Shown here piece by piece: positions 8,002-16,001 of a stretch of 37,273 nt of DNA. The DNA is from an uncultured Kocuria sp. (GTDB lineage Bacteria > Actinomycetota > Actinomycetes > Actinomycetales > Micrococcaceae): positions 1 through 37,273 of the forward strand of contig NZ_CANMRA010000033.1 of assembly GCF_947500125.1 (NCBI RefSeq), read 5' to 3'. The notes below the pieces were generated by a model, which saw only the letters and a list, made by a program, of their open reading frames with translations, was not told the origin of the DNA and ran no database searches. Numbering within the stretch: the stretch's first letter is position 1; every line of letters begins with the position of its first letter. Both the position numbers and the translations under genes were made by a program.

Positions 8002-8553
8002 TCAGGCGTTGAGCCGGCGGTGCTCGGCGGAGAGCTGCACGTAGGTCCGCGCGTTGGCGCGGACCTTCTCCTGCTCGTCCTGCGTGAGCTCGCGCCGGAC
8101 CTTGGCCGGCACCCCGGCCACCAGGGACCGGGGCGGCACCACGGTGCCCTCGAGGACGACGGCGCCCGCGGCGATCAGCGAGCCCGTGCCGATCACGGCG
8201 CCGCTGAGCACGGTCGCGTTCATCCCGATCAGGACCTCGTCCTCCACGGTGCACCCGTGCACCACGGCGCCGTGGCCGACGCTCACGTCCGCGCCGATCG
8301 TGCAGGAGTGACCGGGGTCGGAGTGGACCACCACGTTGTCCTGCAGGTTCGACCGTGCGCCCAGCCGGACGGGGGAGCGGTCCCCGCGCACCACGGCACC
8401 GTAGAAGACCCCTGACTCCGGTGCCAGCTCAACGTCGCCCACCACCGTGGCGGTCGGGGCCACGAAGGCGGAGGAGGCGATGCGGGGCTCGTGCCCCGCG
8501 TGCGGGAGGACCAGGCCGGGCGTCGTGGAGTGTTCCGTCGTGGAGTGTTCCAT
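8002..8553 (-). CDS. gamma-class carbonic anhydrase-like hexapeptide-repeat protein
   Basis: 183-residue left-handed beta-helix protein of the gamma carbonic anhydrase / PaaY-YrdA group, active as a trimer. Hexapeptide repeats run from about 30 to 155. The three zinc-binding histidines of the family fit His77 (in NVVVHSDPG), His94 and His99 (in VGHGAVVHGC), and RGDRS plus NLQDN supply the usual Arg and Gln/Asp near the site, so metal binding is likely. Whether it hydrates CO2 or acts as an acyltransferase-like protein is open, as few of this subfamily are tested. The ATG at 8553 follows a TAGGCT box by six bases. The N-terminus carries EHSTT twice, encoded by a perfect 15-base tandem repeat. 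Confidence 0.87.
   Translation of the reverse strand: MEHSTTEHSTTPGLVLPHAGHEPRIASSAFVAPTATVVGDVELAPESGVFYGAVVRGDRSPVRLGARSNLQDNVVVHSDPGHSCTIGADVSVGHGAVVHGCTVEDEVLIGMNATVLSGAVIGTGSLIAAGAVVLEGTVVPPRSLVAGVPAKVRRELTQDEQEKVRANARTYVQLSAEHRRLNA
8522..8551 (-). repeat. two perfect 15-base tandem copies at a protein N-terminus
   Basis: GTCGTGGAGTGTTCC occurs at 8522-8536 and 8537-8551 with no difference. In frame it gives the pentapeptide EHSTT twice, just after the initiator Met of the carbonic-anhydrase-like protein. A lack of divergence implies a recent duplication. Confidence 0.85.
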
Positions 8554-8559
8554 GGGCCC

Positions 8560-8565
8560 AGCCTA
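8560..8565 (-). promoter_or_regulatory. -10 box TAGGCT, leaderless start of carbonic-anhydrase-like gene
   Basis: TAGGCT on the minus strand with six bases before the ATG at 8553. It lies in the 35-base gap after the GH65 gene, so the downstream gene need not depend on read-through. Confidence 0.55.
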
Positions 8566-8588
8566 GCGGCGCCGCCCCCGCCCGCGGC

Positions 8589-11500
8589 TCAGACGCCCTG
8601 CCGGGTGACGGCGGGCCGCGCGGAGCGCTGGTGCCCGTGCTGGAGGGCCACCCGGATCTTCTGGCCGCCCTTGAGCACGTACTCCGCGCCGTGCACGTGG
8701 ATCGTGACGTCGTCCGCGCGGCGGGAGGCGCCCTCGAGCTCCAGGACGTGGTGGTCGATGCAGACCCGGATCACCTGCCCGCGGTACAGCACGGTGAAGG
8801 TGACCGACTCCAGCTGGCTCGGCAGGGCCGGGTCGAACTCGAGCCACCCGCCCCGCACGCGCAGCCCCGCGTAGGCGCGGGTCACGACGTCGACCGAGCC
8901 GGCCATGGCACCCAGGTGGATGCCCTCGCCGGTGGTCCCGCCCTGGGTGTCGTCGAGGTCCACCAGCAGGGCGTCCTGGAAGGACGACCACGAGCGGTCC
9001 GGGTGCAGCCACGCGAGCACCGAGGCATTGACCACCCGGGAGAGGGAGGAGCCGTGCGAGGAGCGCGCGATGTAGAAGTCGACGGTGCGCTCGATGGCGG
9101 CGTGGTCCACCTCGTAGCCCATCCGGCCGAGCTCCTCCACGAGTCCGTCGGGACCGAAGAGGTAGACCAGCATGATCGTGTCGGCCTGCTTGGCCAGCTT
9201 GTAGTTGTTGGTCATGTCGCCCTCGTTCTCCAGCAGGAGGTCGAGGCGGCCGATGTTGCGGTACTTGGTCCGGTAGTACTCCCAGTCCAGCTCGTCGAGG
9301 TCGTCGTAGCCGTGGAACTGGCTGATGGTGCCGTCCGAGTTGAACGGCACGAACATCCGCTCGGCCATCCGCTGCCAGGTCCCGACCTCCTCGGCCGAGA
9401 GGTCGAAGCGGGCGGAGAGCTCCTCGCGCTGGTGCTCCACCATGTCGTGGAAGATGTGGGCACTGTGCCGGAACAGCCAGGCCGCCAGGACGTTCGTGTA
9501 GGCGTTGTCCTTCAGCCCGCCGCCGTGCTGGCCGCGCGGGCCGTCGTGGTACTCGTCCGGGCCCATGACGCCGGCGATGTGGTAGCGGCCGTCCGCGGGG
9601 TCGTAGTCGGTGAGGGACGCGAACAGGCGGGTGATCCCGATGATCAGCTCCGAGCCCTGGCCCGCCAGCCAGTCCAGGTCGCCGGTGGTCTCGTAGTAGA
9701 TCCAGGCGTTGTAGGCGATCGCGAGGCCCACGTGGAACTGGCGCCACGAGTTGTCCGGCAGCCACCGGTTGGAGTGGTGGTTGAACAGCTCCGGCGGGGT
9801 CTCCTCCCGGCCGTCCGAGCCGGACTGCCACGGGAACGCCGCGCCTTCGAGCCCGAACTCGGTGGCCCGGTGCTTCGCCATGGGCAGCCGGCGCCACCGG
9901 TAGGAGAGCAGCGCACGGGTCACCTGCGGCTGGTGCAGGTTGACGACCGGGAGGATGTAGAGCTCGTCCCAGAAGATGTGCCCCCGGTAGCCCTCTCCGT
10001 GCAGGCCGCGGGCCGGGACGCCGGCGTCGCGCAGGGACATGTGCGGCGCCAGCGTCTGGGCCACGTGGAACAGGTGCACCCGCAGCGCCAGCTGGGTGAG
10101 GCACAGCTCCGCGGTGTTGTCCTCCGGGTCCGGGCACACGTCCACGTCGAAGCGGTCCCACAGCAGCGACCACTCGATCTCGTGGGAGGGCAGCAGGCCC
10201 CGGACGCCGCTGGGGTTGCGGTCCAGCTCCGCGAGGGCGCCCTCACGGGGCGAGCCGATCGCCGCGTCGCGGCTCGTGACCACCGCCGTGGTCGAGTCGA
10301 TGATCACCGGCCGGCCGTCGGCGATGTTGACCTGGTGGCGGCGGAACTCGGTGCCGCCGGGGCGGATCTCGCGGCGCTCCCGGACGTTCTGGCCGCCCTC
10401 GATGGTGGTGCGCTGGGCCGTGGTGATCTCGATCTTGGACTGGGTGGTGCGCACGTGGGAGAGCAGGGTCTCGTGGTCGTCGGGCAGGGACGTCGACTCG
10501 AGGTCCACGAGGTGGTGGTCGTTGAGGTCCTGGTACTCGGCGACCCCGTTGTTGCGCACGCTGGGGTCGATGCCCGTGCGCAGGTGCAGCCGCCCCGAGA
10601 ACCCCCGGGCGGTCACCGTGGTCTCCTGCGCCCCCAGGTGGCGGAAGCGCAGCGACACGAGGCGGCGCTGGACGATCTCCAGCTGGGCACGGGCCCCGTC
10701 CTCGCCACGGTCGCCGTTGAGGTCGGTGAGGGTGAGGGACCGGATGAGCAGGCCGCGGCGCAGATCCAGCTCCGTGCGCTCGTCGGACGGGCTCAGCCCG
10801 CCCTCCGACCACCAGTCGCCGCCGGAGACGCGCAGGTCCAGGTGGGTCCAGTTGGGGGCGTTGACCATGGACTCGTGCTCGACGTCGCGGCCGCTCAGGT
10901 GGCTCACCACCCGGTTGAAGATGCCGGCCAGGTAGTTGCCGGGGTAGTGCACCCCGTTGTCGGGGAACTCGCAGGCGGAGCCGCGCACGCCCATGTAGCC
11001 GTTCGCCAGCGTCAGCAGGGTCTCCCGCCGGGCCTCGGCGGTCGGGTCGAAGCCCTCGAAGACCAGCTTCCAGGGGTCGTCGCGGCGGGCGCCGAGGTCG
11101 AGCTCGCCGACGTCGTTGAGCACGAGCGTGGCCCCTGCCCGGTACAGGTCGTTGCGCTCGCCGTGGCGGCGGATGCCCACCACCATGCCGAAGCCGCCGG
11201 CGGCCGCGGCCTGCACCCCGGACACGGCGTCCTCCACCACCACGGACCGGGCCGGGTTCACCCCGAGCATCTTCGCGCAGGTCAGGAACGTGTCGGGGGC
11301 CGGCTTGCCGGGGAGCCCGTGCTCGGCGGCGAAGTGGCCGTCCACGATGATGTCGAAGGAGTCCTGCAGCCCGGCCGCCGCCAGCACCGGGACGCTGTTG
11401 CGGCTCGCGGTCACGAGGCCCACCGGCACCCCGGCCCCGCGCAGCCGCTCGATGAGCGCCACGGTCCGCTCGAAGACCCGCACGCCCTGGACCTGCAGGG

Positions 11501-11912
11501 CGTCCTGGAAGTAGGTGTTCTTCAGCACGGCCTGGCCCTGCACGGTCCACGCCCCCGGCGTCTCGTCGCCCTCGGGCAGGCGGGCACCCCGGGCGGCGAG
11601 CAGGGAGCGGATCCCGTCCTCGCGCCGTCGCCCGTCCACGTAGTGGCGGTAGTCCGCGTCGGCGTCGAAGGGCCGCCGGTCCACGGTGGTGCCCTCCTCG
11701 GCCGGCTCGAGCCGGTCGTCGGCCAGGATCGCGTCGAAGAGGGTCTTCCAGGCCGCCGCGTGCACGGCGGCGGTGTCGGTGACCACCCCGTCCATGTCGA
11801 AGATCACGGCCTCGTGGGGGATGCGCAGCTGGTCGACCGCCGGCGAAGGAGCGTCCGCGCCGTGGATGCGCGGCAGGGACGCGGTGAACGGGGCGGTGGG
11901 CAGTGCGTTCAC
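8589..11912 (-). CDS. fused HAD phosphatase/phosphoglucomutase-like and GH65 glycosidase/phosphorylase
   Basis: 1107-residue two-enzyme fusion. Residues 33 to about 274 are a HAD-superfamily unit of the beta-phosphoglucomutase type: DMDGVV (39-44, nucleophile Asp39 and acid Asp41), TASRN (168-172), GKPAPD (202-207) and VVEDAV (225-230). From about 280 to the end is a glycoside hydrolase family 65 protein with GHIFWDE, whose Glu650 is the expected general acid, KQAD at 908-911, and HGSSLS, related to the phosphate-binding loop of GH65 phosphorylases. The likely sequence is cleavage of an alpha-glucoside such as trehalose, maltose or kojibiose, then conversion of glucose phosphate by the HAD unit, but the substrate and the choice of phosphorylase or hydrolase are not settled by sequence. 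The GTG at 11912 has GGAGG seven bases upstream. Confidence 0.9.
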   Translation of the reverse strand: MNALPTAPFTASLPRIHGADAPSPAVDQLRIPHEAVIFDMDGVVTDTAAVHAAAWKTLFDAILADDRLEPAEEGTTVDRRPFDADADYRHYVDGRRREDGIRSLLAARGARLPEGDETPGAWTVQGQAVLKNTYFQDALQVQGVRVFERTVALIERLRGAGVPVGLVTASRNSVPVLAAAGLQDSFDIIVDGHFAAEHGLPGKPAPDTFLTCAKMLGVNPARSVVVEDAVSGVQAAAAGGFGMVVGIRRHGERNDLYRAGATLVLNDVGELDLGARRDDPWKLVFEGFDPTAEARRETLLTLANGYMGVRGSACEFPDNGVHYPGNYLAGIFNRVVSHLSGRDVEHESMVNAPNWTHLDLRVSGGDWWSEGGLSPSDERTELDLRRGLLIRSLTLTDLNGDRGEDGARAQLEIVQRRLVSLRFRHLGAQETTVTARGFSGRLHLRTGIDPSVRNNGVAEYQDLNDHHLVDLESTSLPDDHETLLSHVRTTQSKIEITTAQRTTIEGGQNVRERREIRPGGTEFRRHQVNIADGRPVIIDSTTAVVTSRDAAIGSPREGALAELDRNPSGVRGLLPSHEIEWSLLWDRFDVDVCPDPEDNTAELCLTQLALRVHLFHVAQTLAPHMSLRDAGVPARGLHGEGYRGHIFWDELYILPVVNLHQPQVTRALLSYRWRRLPMAKHRATEFGLEGAAFPWQSGSDGREETPPELFNHHSNRWLPDNSWRQFHVGLAIAYNAWIYYETTGDLDWLAGQGSELIIGITRLFASLTDYDPADGRYHIAGVMGPDEYHDGPRGQHGGGLKDNAYTNVLAAWLFRHSAHIFHDMVEHQREELSARFDLSAEEVGTWQRMAERMFVPFNSDGTISQFHGYDDLDELDWEYYRTKYRNIGRLDLLLENEGDMTNNYKLAKQADTIMLVYLFGPDGLVEELGRMGYEVDHAAIERTVDFYIARSSHGSSLSRVVNASVLAWLHPDRSWSSFQDALLVDLDDTQGGTTGEGIHLGAMAGSVDVVTRAYAGLRVRGGWLEFDPALPSQLESVTFTVLYRGQVIRVCIDHHVLELEGASRRADDVTIHVHGAEYVLKGGQKIRVALQHGHQRSARPAVTRQGV

Positions 11913-11933
11913 GAGAGTTCCTCCGGAAGGTGG

Positions 11934-11963
11934 GTGCGGTTTCCGTGGCCCCCGGAACCGCAC
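11934..11963. promoter_or_regulatory. inverted repeat in the GH65 gene leader
   Basis: GTGCGGTTTCC (11934-11944) faces GGAACCGCAC (11954-11963): ten pairs with one bulged T, nine-base loop. A further TGCGGTTT lies at 12010-12017. It is about ten bases upstream of the Shine-Dalgarno site, so it could be an operator for a sugar-responsive regulator or an RNA hairpin near the ribosome site. A possible -10 box TTTAAT is at 12067-12072 (minus). Confidence 0.4.
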
Positions 11964-12073
11964 GGAGAAACCCCAGCACACGGCACGCGACGGACCCCGG
12001 ACGCGGCGTTGCGGTTTGGCACTGGAGCGGAGACGGCCGTCCGTGCCGACGGTTCCTGACCAGTTCATTAAAC

Positions 12074-12085
12074 GGCCCGGGGGCC
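12074..12085 (-). terminator. weak hairpin after the kinase gene
   Basis: On the minus strand a short GGCC-CCCG-GGCC hairpin lies 22 bases past the kinase stop, followed by GTTTAAT. It could end the two-component transcript, although the TTTAAT may instead be the -10 of the GH65 gene. Confidence 0.3.
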
Positions 12086-12106
12086 ACAGGGGCAAGCCGC
12101 GTCCGC

Positions 12107-13648
12107 TCAGTGGTCCGCCAGCGGCAGGCGGACGGTGAACCGCGTGCTGCCCGGGACGCTGCTGACGTCGATCCGCCCGTGGTGCGCGTGCACGATCGCC
12201 TCCACGATCGAGAGCCCCAGACCCGCGCCCCGGGAGGTCCCGGCGCGGGCGTGGTCCTCCCGGGCGAAGCGGGCGAAGATGTGCTCGAGGAAGTCGGCGC
12301 CGATGCCGGGTCCGTCGTCGCCCACCGCGAGCACGGCCTCGCCGCCGGTCCCCGGCCCGCCGGCGGGACCGGTCCCGAGGGACGCCGTGACCGTGGTCCC
12401 GGCGGGCGTGTGCTGGTGGGCGTTGGCGAGCAGGTTGATGAGCACCTGGCGCAGCTGGGCCGGGTCGCCCCGGACGAGCACGGGCTCGTCGGGCAGCTCG
12501 AGGCGCCAGACGTGGCCGGGCGCCGCGACCCGGAGGTCGCTGACCGTCTCGACCACCAGCTCGAGCAGGTCGACGTCCTCGGTGACCACCGCCCGGCCCT
12601 CGTCCAGGCGCGCGAGCAGCAGCAGGTCCTCGACCAGCCCCGTCATCCGCGCCGCCTCGGACTCCACCCGCGACAGGGAGGTGCGGCCCTGCGGGCTCAT
12701 CGGCTCCGTGAGCCGGATGAGCTCCGCGTAGCCGCGGATGCTGGCCAGGGGGGTGCGCAGCTCGTGGCTGGCATCGGCCACGAAACGGCGCACGCGCGTC
12801 TCGCTGCGCTCGCGGGCGGTCAGGGCGTGGCCGACGTTGTCCAGCATCCGCCCGAAGGCGTGGCCGAGCCGGCCCACCTCCGTGTCGGGGTGCGCGGCCG
12901 GCGCCACGGCCCCCACGGGCAGGACCACCTCCCCGTGGTCGAGGTCGAGCTCCGAGACACGGGTCGCCACGTCGGAGAGCCGCTCCACGGGGCGCAGGGT
13001 GCGCCGGACGACGACGAGCCCGAGCAGCCCCGTGGCGGCGATGGCGCCGGTGGAGATCGCCGCGGTGCTCACCCCGAAGCTGCGCAGGGTGTCCTCCTTG
13101 TCGGCCAGCGGCAGGCCGGTCAGCACGAGCCCCCAGTCCCAGGGGTCGTCGACCACCAGCACGCGGTAGCCGCCCACGGCCAGCTCCACGTCCACGGGGC
13201 CCCACTGCTCGCCGCCGTCCTCGTCCGACTCCGCGCCGAGCTCCGTCACCAGCTCCCCGATCCGCCGCCGGTCCGCGTCGGTCAGCTCCTGCCGTGTCCC
13301 GTCGGCCGCGAAGAGCCCGGCGCGGACCACCTCGCCGTCGACGATCCGGGCGTTGAGGGTCCCCGCGCCCTGCGCGGGGACGTCCATCATGGCCTCGAGC
13401 TCCTCCGAGGGCCCGGCGGCGGCCCGGACCCCGTACTCGATCGCGCGGAAGGAGGCGTCCCGGACCTCGCGGTCCAGCTGCTCGCCCAGGGACACGTTGA
13501 GGGCCGCGAGGCCCAGGGCGCCCACCGCGGCGCAGGCGACGGTCAGCAGGGCCAGGACCGTCAGCAGCAGCTTGGTGCGCAGCTGCAGCGCCCGGCCCCG
13601 GCCGGTCCACCGCGGCCGGGGCCGGGCGCCGGGTCCGGCCGTGCTCAT
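12107..13648 (-). CDS. two-component sensor histidine kinase
   Basis: 513-residue membrane kinase. One transmembrane helix near 25-50, an extracellular sensor of about 140 residues (51-190), and a second helix near 192-214 are followed by a HAMP linker to about 270. The HisKA motif ASHELRTPLASIRGYAE places the phosphorylated His at 295. The ATPase domain has the N box LLANAHQHTP, G1 DDGPGIG and G2 GAGLGLSIVEAI. This is the TcrY/MprB-like actinobacterial class; the signal is unknown. I chose the ATG at 13648: it overlaps (ATGA) the stop of a possible 30-codon frame and has no ribosome site of its own. The alternative GTG at 13747 would add 33 Arg/Glu/Pro-rich residues, with GAGGA only one base away. 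Confidence 0.92.
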   Translation of the reverse strand: MSTAGPGARPRPRWTGRGRALQLRTKLLLTVLALLTVACAAVGALGLAALNVSLGEQLDREVRDASFRAIEYGVRAAAGPSEELEAMMDVPAQGAGTLNARIVDGEVVRAGLFAADGTRQELTDADRRRIGELVTELGAESDEDGGEQWGPVDVELAVGGYRVLVVDDPWDWGLVLTGLPLADKEDTLRSFGVSTAAISTGAIAATGLLGLVVVRRTLRPVERLSDVATRVSELDLDHGEVVLPVGAVAPAAHPDTEVGRLGHAFGRMLDNVGHALTARERSETRVRRFVADASHELRTPLASIRGYAELIRLTEPMSPQGRTSLSRVESEAARMTGLVEDLLLLARLDEGRAVVTEDVDLLELVVETVSDLRVAAPGHVWRLELPDEPVLVRGDPAQLRQVLINLLANAHQHTPAGTTVTASLGTGPAGGPGTGGEAVLAVGDDGPGIGADFLEHIFARFAREDHARAGTSRGAGLGLSIVEAIVHAHHGRIDVSSVPGSTRFTVRLPLADH

Positions 13649-13737
13649 CGGACGGCGCCCACGGGGCCGGGACTCGGAGGGGCGGGGCTCACCGGGGCCG
13701 GACTCACGTCGACGGGGCTCACGGGATCGGGGCTCAT
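13645..13737 (-). CDS. possible 30-residue Ser/Pro/Val pentapeptide-repeat peptide
   Basis: Small open frame between the response regulator (stop at 13763) and the kinase. After Met it reads SPDPV SPVDV SPAPV SPAPP SPGPV and then GAVR: five regular pentapeptides from 15-base units. Its ATG at 13737 has GAGGA 11 bases upstream, and its TGA overlaps the kinase ATG (ATGA), the classic arrangement for translational coupling. The repeats are much more regular in this frame than in the kinase frame extended upstream. No known family. It may serve to deliver ribosomes to the kinase, and the many prolines could slow them. Alternatively it is untranslated repeat or part of a longer kinase N-terminus. 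Confidence 0.42.
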   Translation of the reverse strand: MSPDPVSPVDVSPAPVSPAPPSPGPVGAVR

Positions 13738-13741
13738 GGGA
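13667..13741 (-). repeat. five degenerate 15-base tandem units
   Basis: Units such as CGGGGCTCACGGGAT and CGGGGCTCATGGGAC repeat with a 15-base period in the regulator-kinase junction. Read in the small-peptide frame they give SPxPV repeats. Confidence 0.7.
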
Positions 13742-13762
13742 CAGCACGTCCTCGGTGGGCGC

Positions 13763-14509
13763 TCACTCGGCCGGTTTGAGGACGTAGCCGGCGCCGCGCA
13801 CCGTGTGGATCATGGGCGCCCGGCCGGCGTCGACCTTCTTGCGCAGGTACGAGATGTAGAGCTCCACGACGTTGGTCTGGCCGCCGAAGTCGTAGCCCCA
13901 CACCTGCTCGAGGAGCTGCGGCTTGCTGAGCACCCGGCGCGCGTTCTCCATGAGGCAGCGCAGCAGGTCGAACTGGGTGGCGGTCAGCGTGATCTCGTCG
14001 CCGCCGCGGTGGACCTCCCGGGTGTCCGCGTTGAGCACGAGGTCTCCCACGACCAGCTCCGCGGCGTCCGGGTGGGCGATGCCCGCGCGCTGCACCAGGC
14101 GGTGCAGCCGCAGCAGGAGCTCCTCCATGTCGAACGGCTTCGTCACGTAGTCGTCCCCGCCCGCGGCGAGGCCGGTGATGCGGTCCTCGGTGCTGTCCTT
14201 CGCGGTGAGGAACAGGGCCGGGACGGTGGGGGAGAAGGAGCGGATCCGCTCGAGCACCTCGACCCCCGAGCAGCCCGGGAGCATGACGTCCAGCACCAGC
14301 ACGTCGGGCCGGAAGCCGCGGGCCTCGACCACCGCGGCGTCGCCGTCGTGGGCGGAGCGCACCTGCCAGCCCAGCATCGACAGGCCCATGGACACCATCT
14401 GGGCCAGCAGCGGCTCGTCGTCGACGACGAGGGCGCGCACCGGTGCGCCGTCGGGGTGCCGCAGGCGCGGGAGGTCCACGGCGGTGGGCCGTTGCACGGG
14501 CTCGGTCAC
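13763..14509 (-). CDS. OmpR/PhoB-type response regulator
   Basis: 248-residue DNA-binding partner of the kinase that follows it. The receiver domain (24-140) has the acidic pair Asp30/Asp31, phospho-acceptor Asp74 in LVLDVMLPG, Thr102 and Lys124 in VTKPFD. The C-terminal winged helix (about 150-246) ends with NVVELYISYLRKKVD and IHTVRGAGYVLKP, placing it with the TcrA/TrcR/PrrA-like regulators of actinobacteria. The GTG at 14509 is supported by GGAGGG eight bases upstream. The gene precedes the kinase in one transcript and diverges from the DUF418-like membrane gene, a plausible target together with its own promoter. Confidence 0.95.
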   Translation of the reverse strand: MTEPVQRPTAVDLPRLRHPDGAPVRALVVDDEPLLAQMVSMGLSMLGWQVRSAHDGDAAVVEARGFRPDVLVLDVMLPGCSGVEVLERIRSFSPTVPALFLTAKDSTEDRITGLAAGGDDYVTKPFDMEELLLRLHRLVQRAGIAHPDAAELVVGDLVLNADTREVHRGGDEITLTATQFDLLRCLMENARRVLSKPQLLEQVWGYDFGGQTNVVELYISYLRKKVDAGRAPMIHTVRGAGYVLKPAE

Positions 14510-14563
14510 GGCGGGCTCCCTCCTGGTCCCCGCCGGCGGCGCCGGCGTCCTCGGACCGTCCTC

Positions 14564-14569
14564 AGCGTA
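14564..14569 (-). promoter_or_regulatory. possible -10 box TACGCT for the two-component operon
   Basis: TACGCT on the minus strand would start transcription near 14557, giving a leader of about 48 bases that includes the Shine-Dalgarno site. No clear -35 element. Confidence 0.35.
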
Positions 14570-14605
14570 GCGCCGGACCCGCCCCCCGGTCCTTTGCGGA
14601 CGCAC

Positions 14606-14635
14606 TTCACAGTTCCGGCACAGGAAGCCGATAAG
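14606..14635 (+). promoter_or_regulatory. possible promoter TTCACA-N18-GATAAG for the DUF418-like gene
   Basis: TTCACA (14606-14611) and GATAAG (14630-14635) are spaced by 18 bases in the divergent 231-base gap. They would give a leader of about 99 bases containing the hairpin CGGGCCC-GGG-GGGCCCG at 14674-14690. Confidence 0.35.
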
Positions 14636-14740
14636 AGCGCCACATCCCCGCCTGCTGGAGTGGACGCAGGAAGCGGGCCCGGGGGGCCCGGACCCGCCGG
14701 GCAGGAGCCGGCGGGACGTCACGAGAGGGGAACCACCACC

Positions 14741-15967
14741 ATGCTGCACACCCACCACCCGGTCGGGGAGGCCCGGTCCGCGGCGCCGCCCGAGAGCCCG
14801 CGCGCCGGCCGGCGCCTGGTCGGGATCGACGCGGCCCGCGGGCTCGCGCTGCTCGGCATGGTCTCGGTGCACATCCTGCCGTCCTGGGACTCGGAGACCT
14901 TCGAGGCCACCGCCCAGTGGACACTGTTCTCCGGCCGGGCCGCCGCCCTGTTCGCGCTGCTGGCGGGGGTGGGGCTGGCCCTCGGCTCGGGCGGGACCCG
15001 GGTGCACGAGGGCCCGCGGATGACCGCCGACCGGGCGGGGCTGCTCGTGCGCGCGGTGCTCGTCACCGTGCTGGGGCTGCTGATCAACCAGCTCTCCCCC
15101 GAGGACCCGCCCGCCTACAACATCCTGGTGTACTACGGCCTGTTCTTCCTGCTCGCCCTGCCCTTCCTGCACCTGTCCGCGCGCGCCCTGCTCGCCTGGG
15201 CGGCGGGGCTCGCCGTGCTCGGACCCGTGCTGGTGCACTCGCTGGGGCCCGTCCTGCCCGGGTTCACCGTCTACAACCCCGGCCTCGCCGAGGTCGTCAC
15301 CGAGCCGGGCGCCACCCTCGCCCAGCTGCTCGTGACCGGCTCGTACCCGGGGATCACCTACCTCGTCCTCCTCCTGGCCGGCATGGCCCTGGGGCGGCTG
15401 GACCTCTCGGCCGCGCGCACGCAGACCGGCCTCCTGATCGGCGGGGCCGCGCTCGCGGCGGGCTCCGCCGTCACCTCCTGGCTGCTGCTGCACCCCCTGG
15501 GCGGGATCGACCGGCTGCTCGCCGCGAGTCCCTTCCTGGGCCGGGAGGACGTCCAGGACGTGCTCGTGTACGGGCCGGACCCCGTCCTGCCCACGTCCAC
15601 CTGGTGGTGGCTGGCCGTGACCGGGCCGCACACCAACACCCCGCTCGCCCTGCTGAGCGGGGTGGGCACCGGGGCCCTCGTGCTGGGCCTGTGCCTCCTG
15701 GTGGCCCGCCGGGCCGAGCACGTCCTGCTGCCGCTGGTCGCGGCGGGTTCGATGACCCTGACCCTGTACTCGGCGCACCTGCTCGGCCTCTTCCTGGAGC
15801 TGCACTACGAGCAGCCGGTGCTGTGGTTCCTCGTGCACGTCCTGGTGGGCACCGTCTTCGCCGTCCTCTGGCGCCGGACCCGGGGGCGGGGACCTCTCGA
15901 ACGGGTCGTCGGCCGGTCCGCGCACGCCGGGCGGGACCTGGTGCTGCGCCATCGCCTAAACTCGTAG
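14741..15967 (+). CDS. DUF418-like multi-pass membrane protein
   Basis: 408-residue polytopic membrane protein with about ten hydrophobic segments. After a 25-residue soluble start, [17 protein letters not shown] (28-44) is the hallmark of the HGSNAT/YeiB-type acyltransferase-related membrane families, in which the His is thought to lie near the acyl-transfer site; the C-terminal part ([14 protein letters not shown] onward) fits DUF418. No member of this branch is well characterised, so transfer of an acyl group to a cell-surface molecule is inference from fold resemblance. The ATG at 14741 follows GAGAGGGG by about ten bases. It diverges from the two-component operon and its stop lies next to the glyA promoter. 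Confidence 0.82.
   Translation: MLHTHHPVGEARSAAPPESPRAGRRLVGIDAARGLALLGMVSVHILPSWDSETFEATAQWTLFSGRAAALFALLAGVGLALGSGGTRVHEGPRMTADRAGLLVRAVLVTVLGLLINQLSPEDPPAYNILVYYGLFFLLALPFLHLSARALLAWAAGLAVLGPVLVHSLGPVLPGFTVYNPGLAEVVTEPGATLAQLLVTGSYPGITYLVLLLAGMALGRLDLSAARTQTGLLIGGAALAAGSAVTSWLLLHPLGGIDRLLAASPFLGREDVQDVLVYGPDPVLPTSTWWWLAVTGPHTNTPLALLSGVGTGALVLGLCLLVARRAEHVLLPLVAAGSMTLTLYSAHLLGLFLELHYEQPVLWFLVHVLVGTVFAVLWRRTRGRGPLERVVGRSAHAGRDLVLRHRLNS
15957..15962 (+). promoter_or_regulatory. -10 box TAAACT for glyA
   Basis: TAAACT lies at the very end of the preceding gene and would start glyA mRNA near 15969, leaving a leader of about 33 bases with AGGAG before the ATG at 16002. Confidence 0.5.
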
Positions 15968-16001
15968 ACGGTCCACCCAGGTCCCCATCTTCAGGAGCGG
16001 C

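Noticed and set aside
8355-12059. 1234-residue plus-strand frame opposite the GH65 gene
   Set aside because: Val/Gly/His/Arg-rich shadow of a well-conserved minus-strand gene, with no domain or ribosome site.
13649-13747. GTG at 13747 as kinase start
   Set aside because: The GAGGA is one base from this GTG, the extension is low-complexity, and the small coupled frame explains the sequence better. Not excluded.
11903-14740. Long plus-strand frame leading into the DUF418-like gene
   Set aside because: It is antisense to the kinase and regulator; only the part from 14741 looks like a protein.
15968-16001. Glycine or SAM riboswitch before glyA
   Set aside because: The leader from the -10 to the start is about 33 bases, too short for either.
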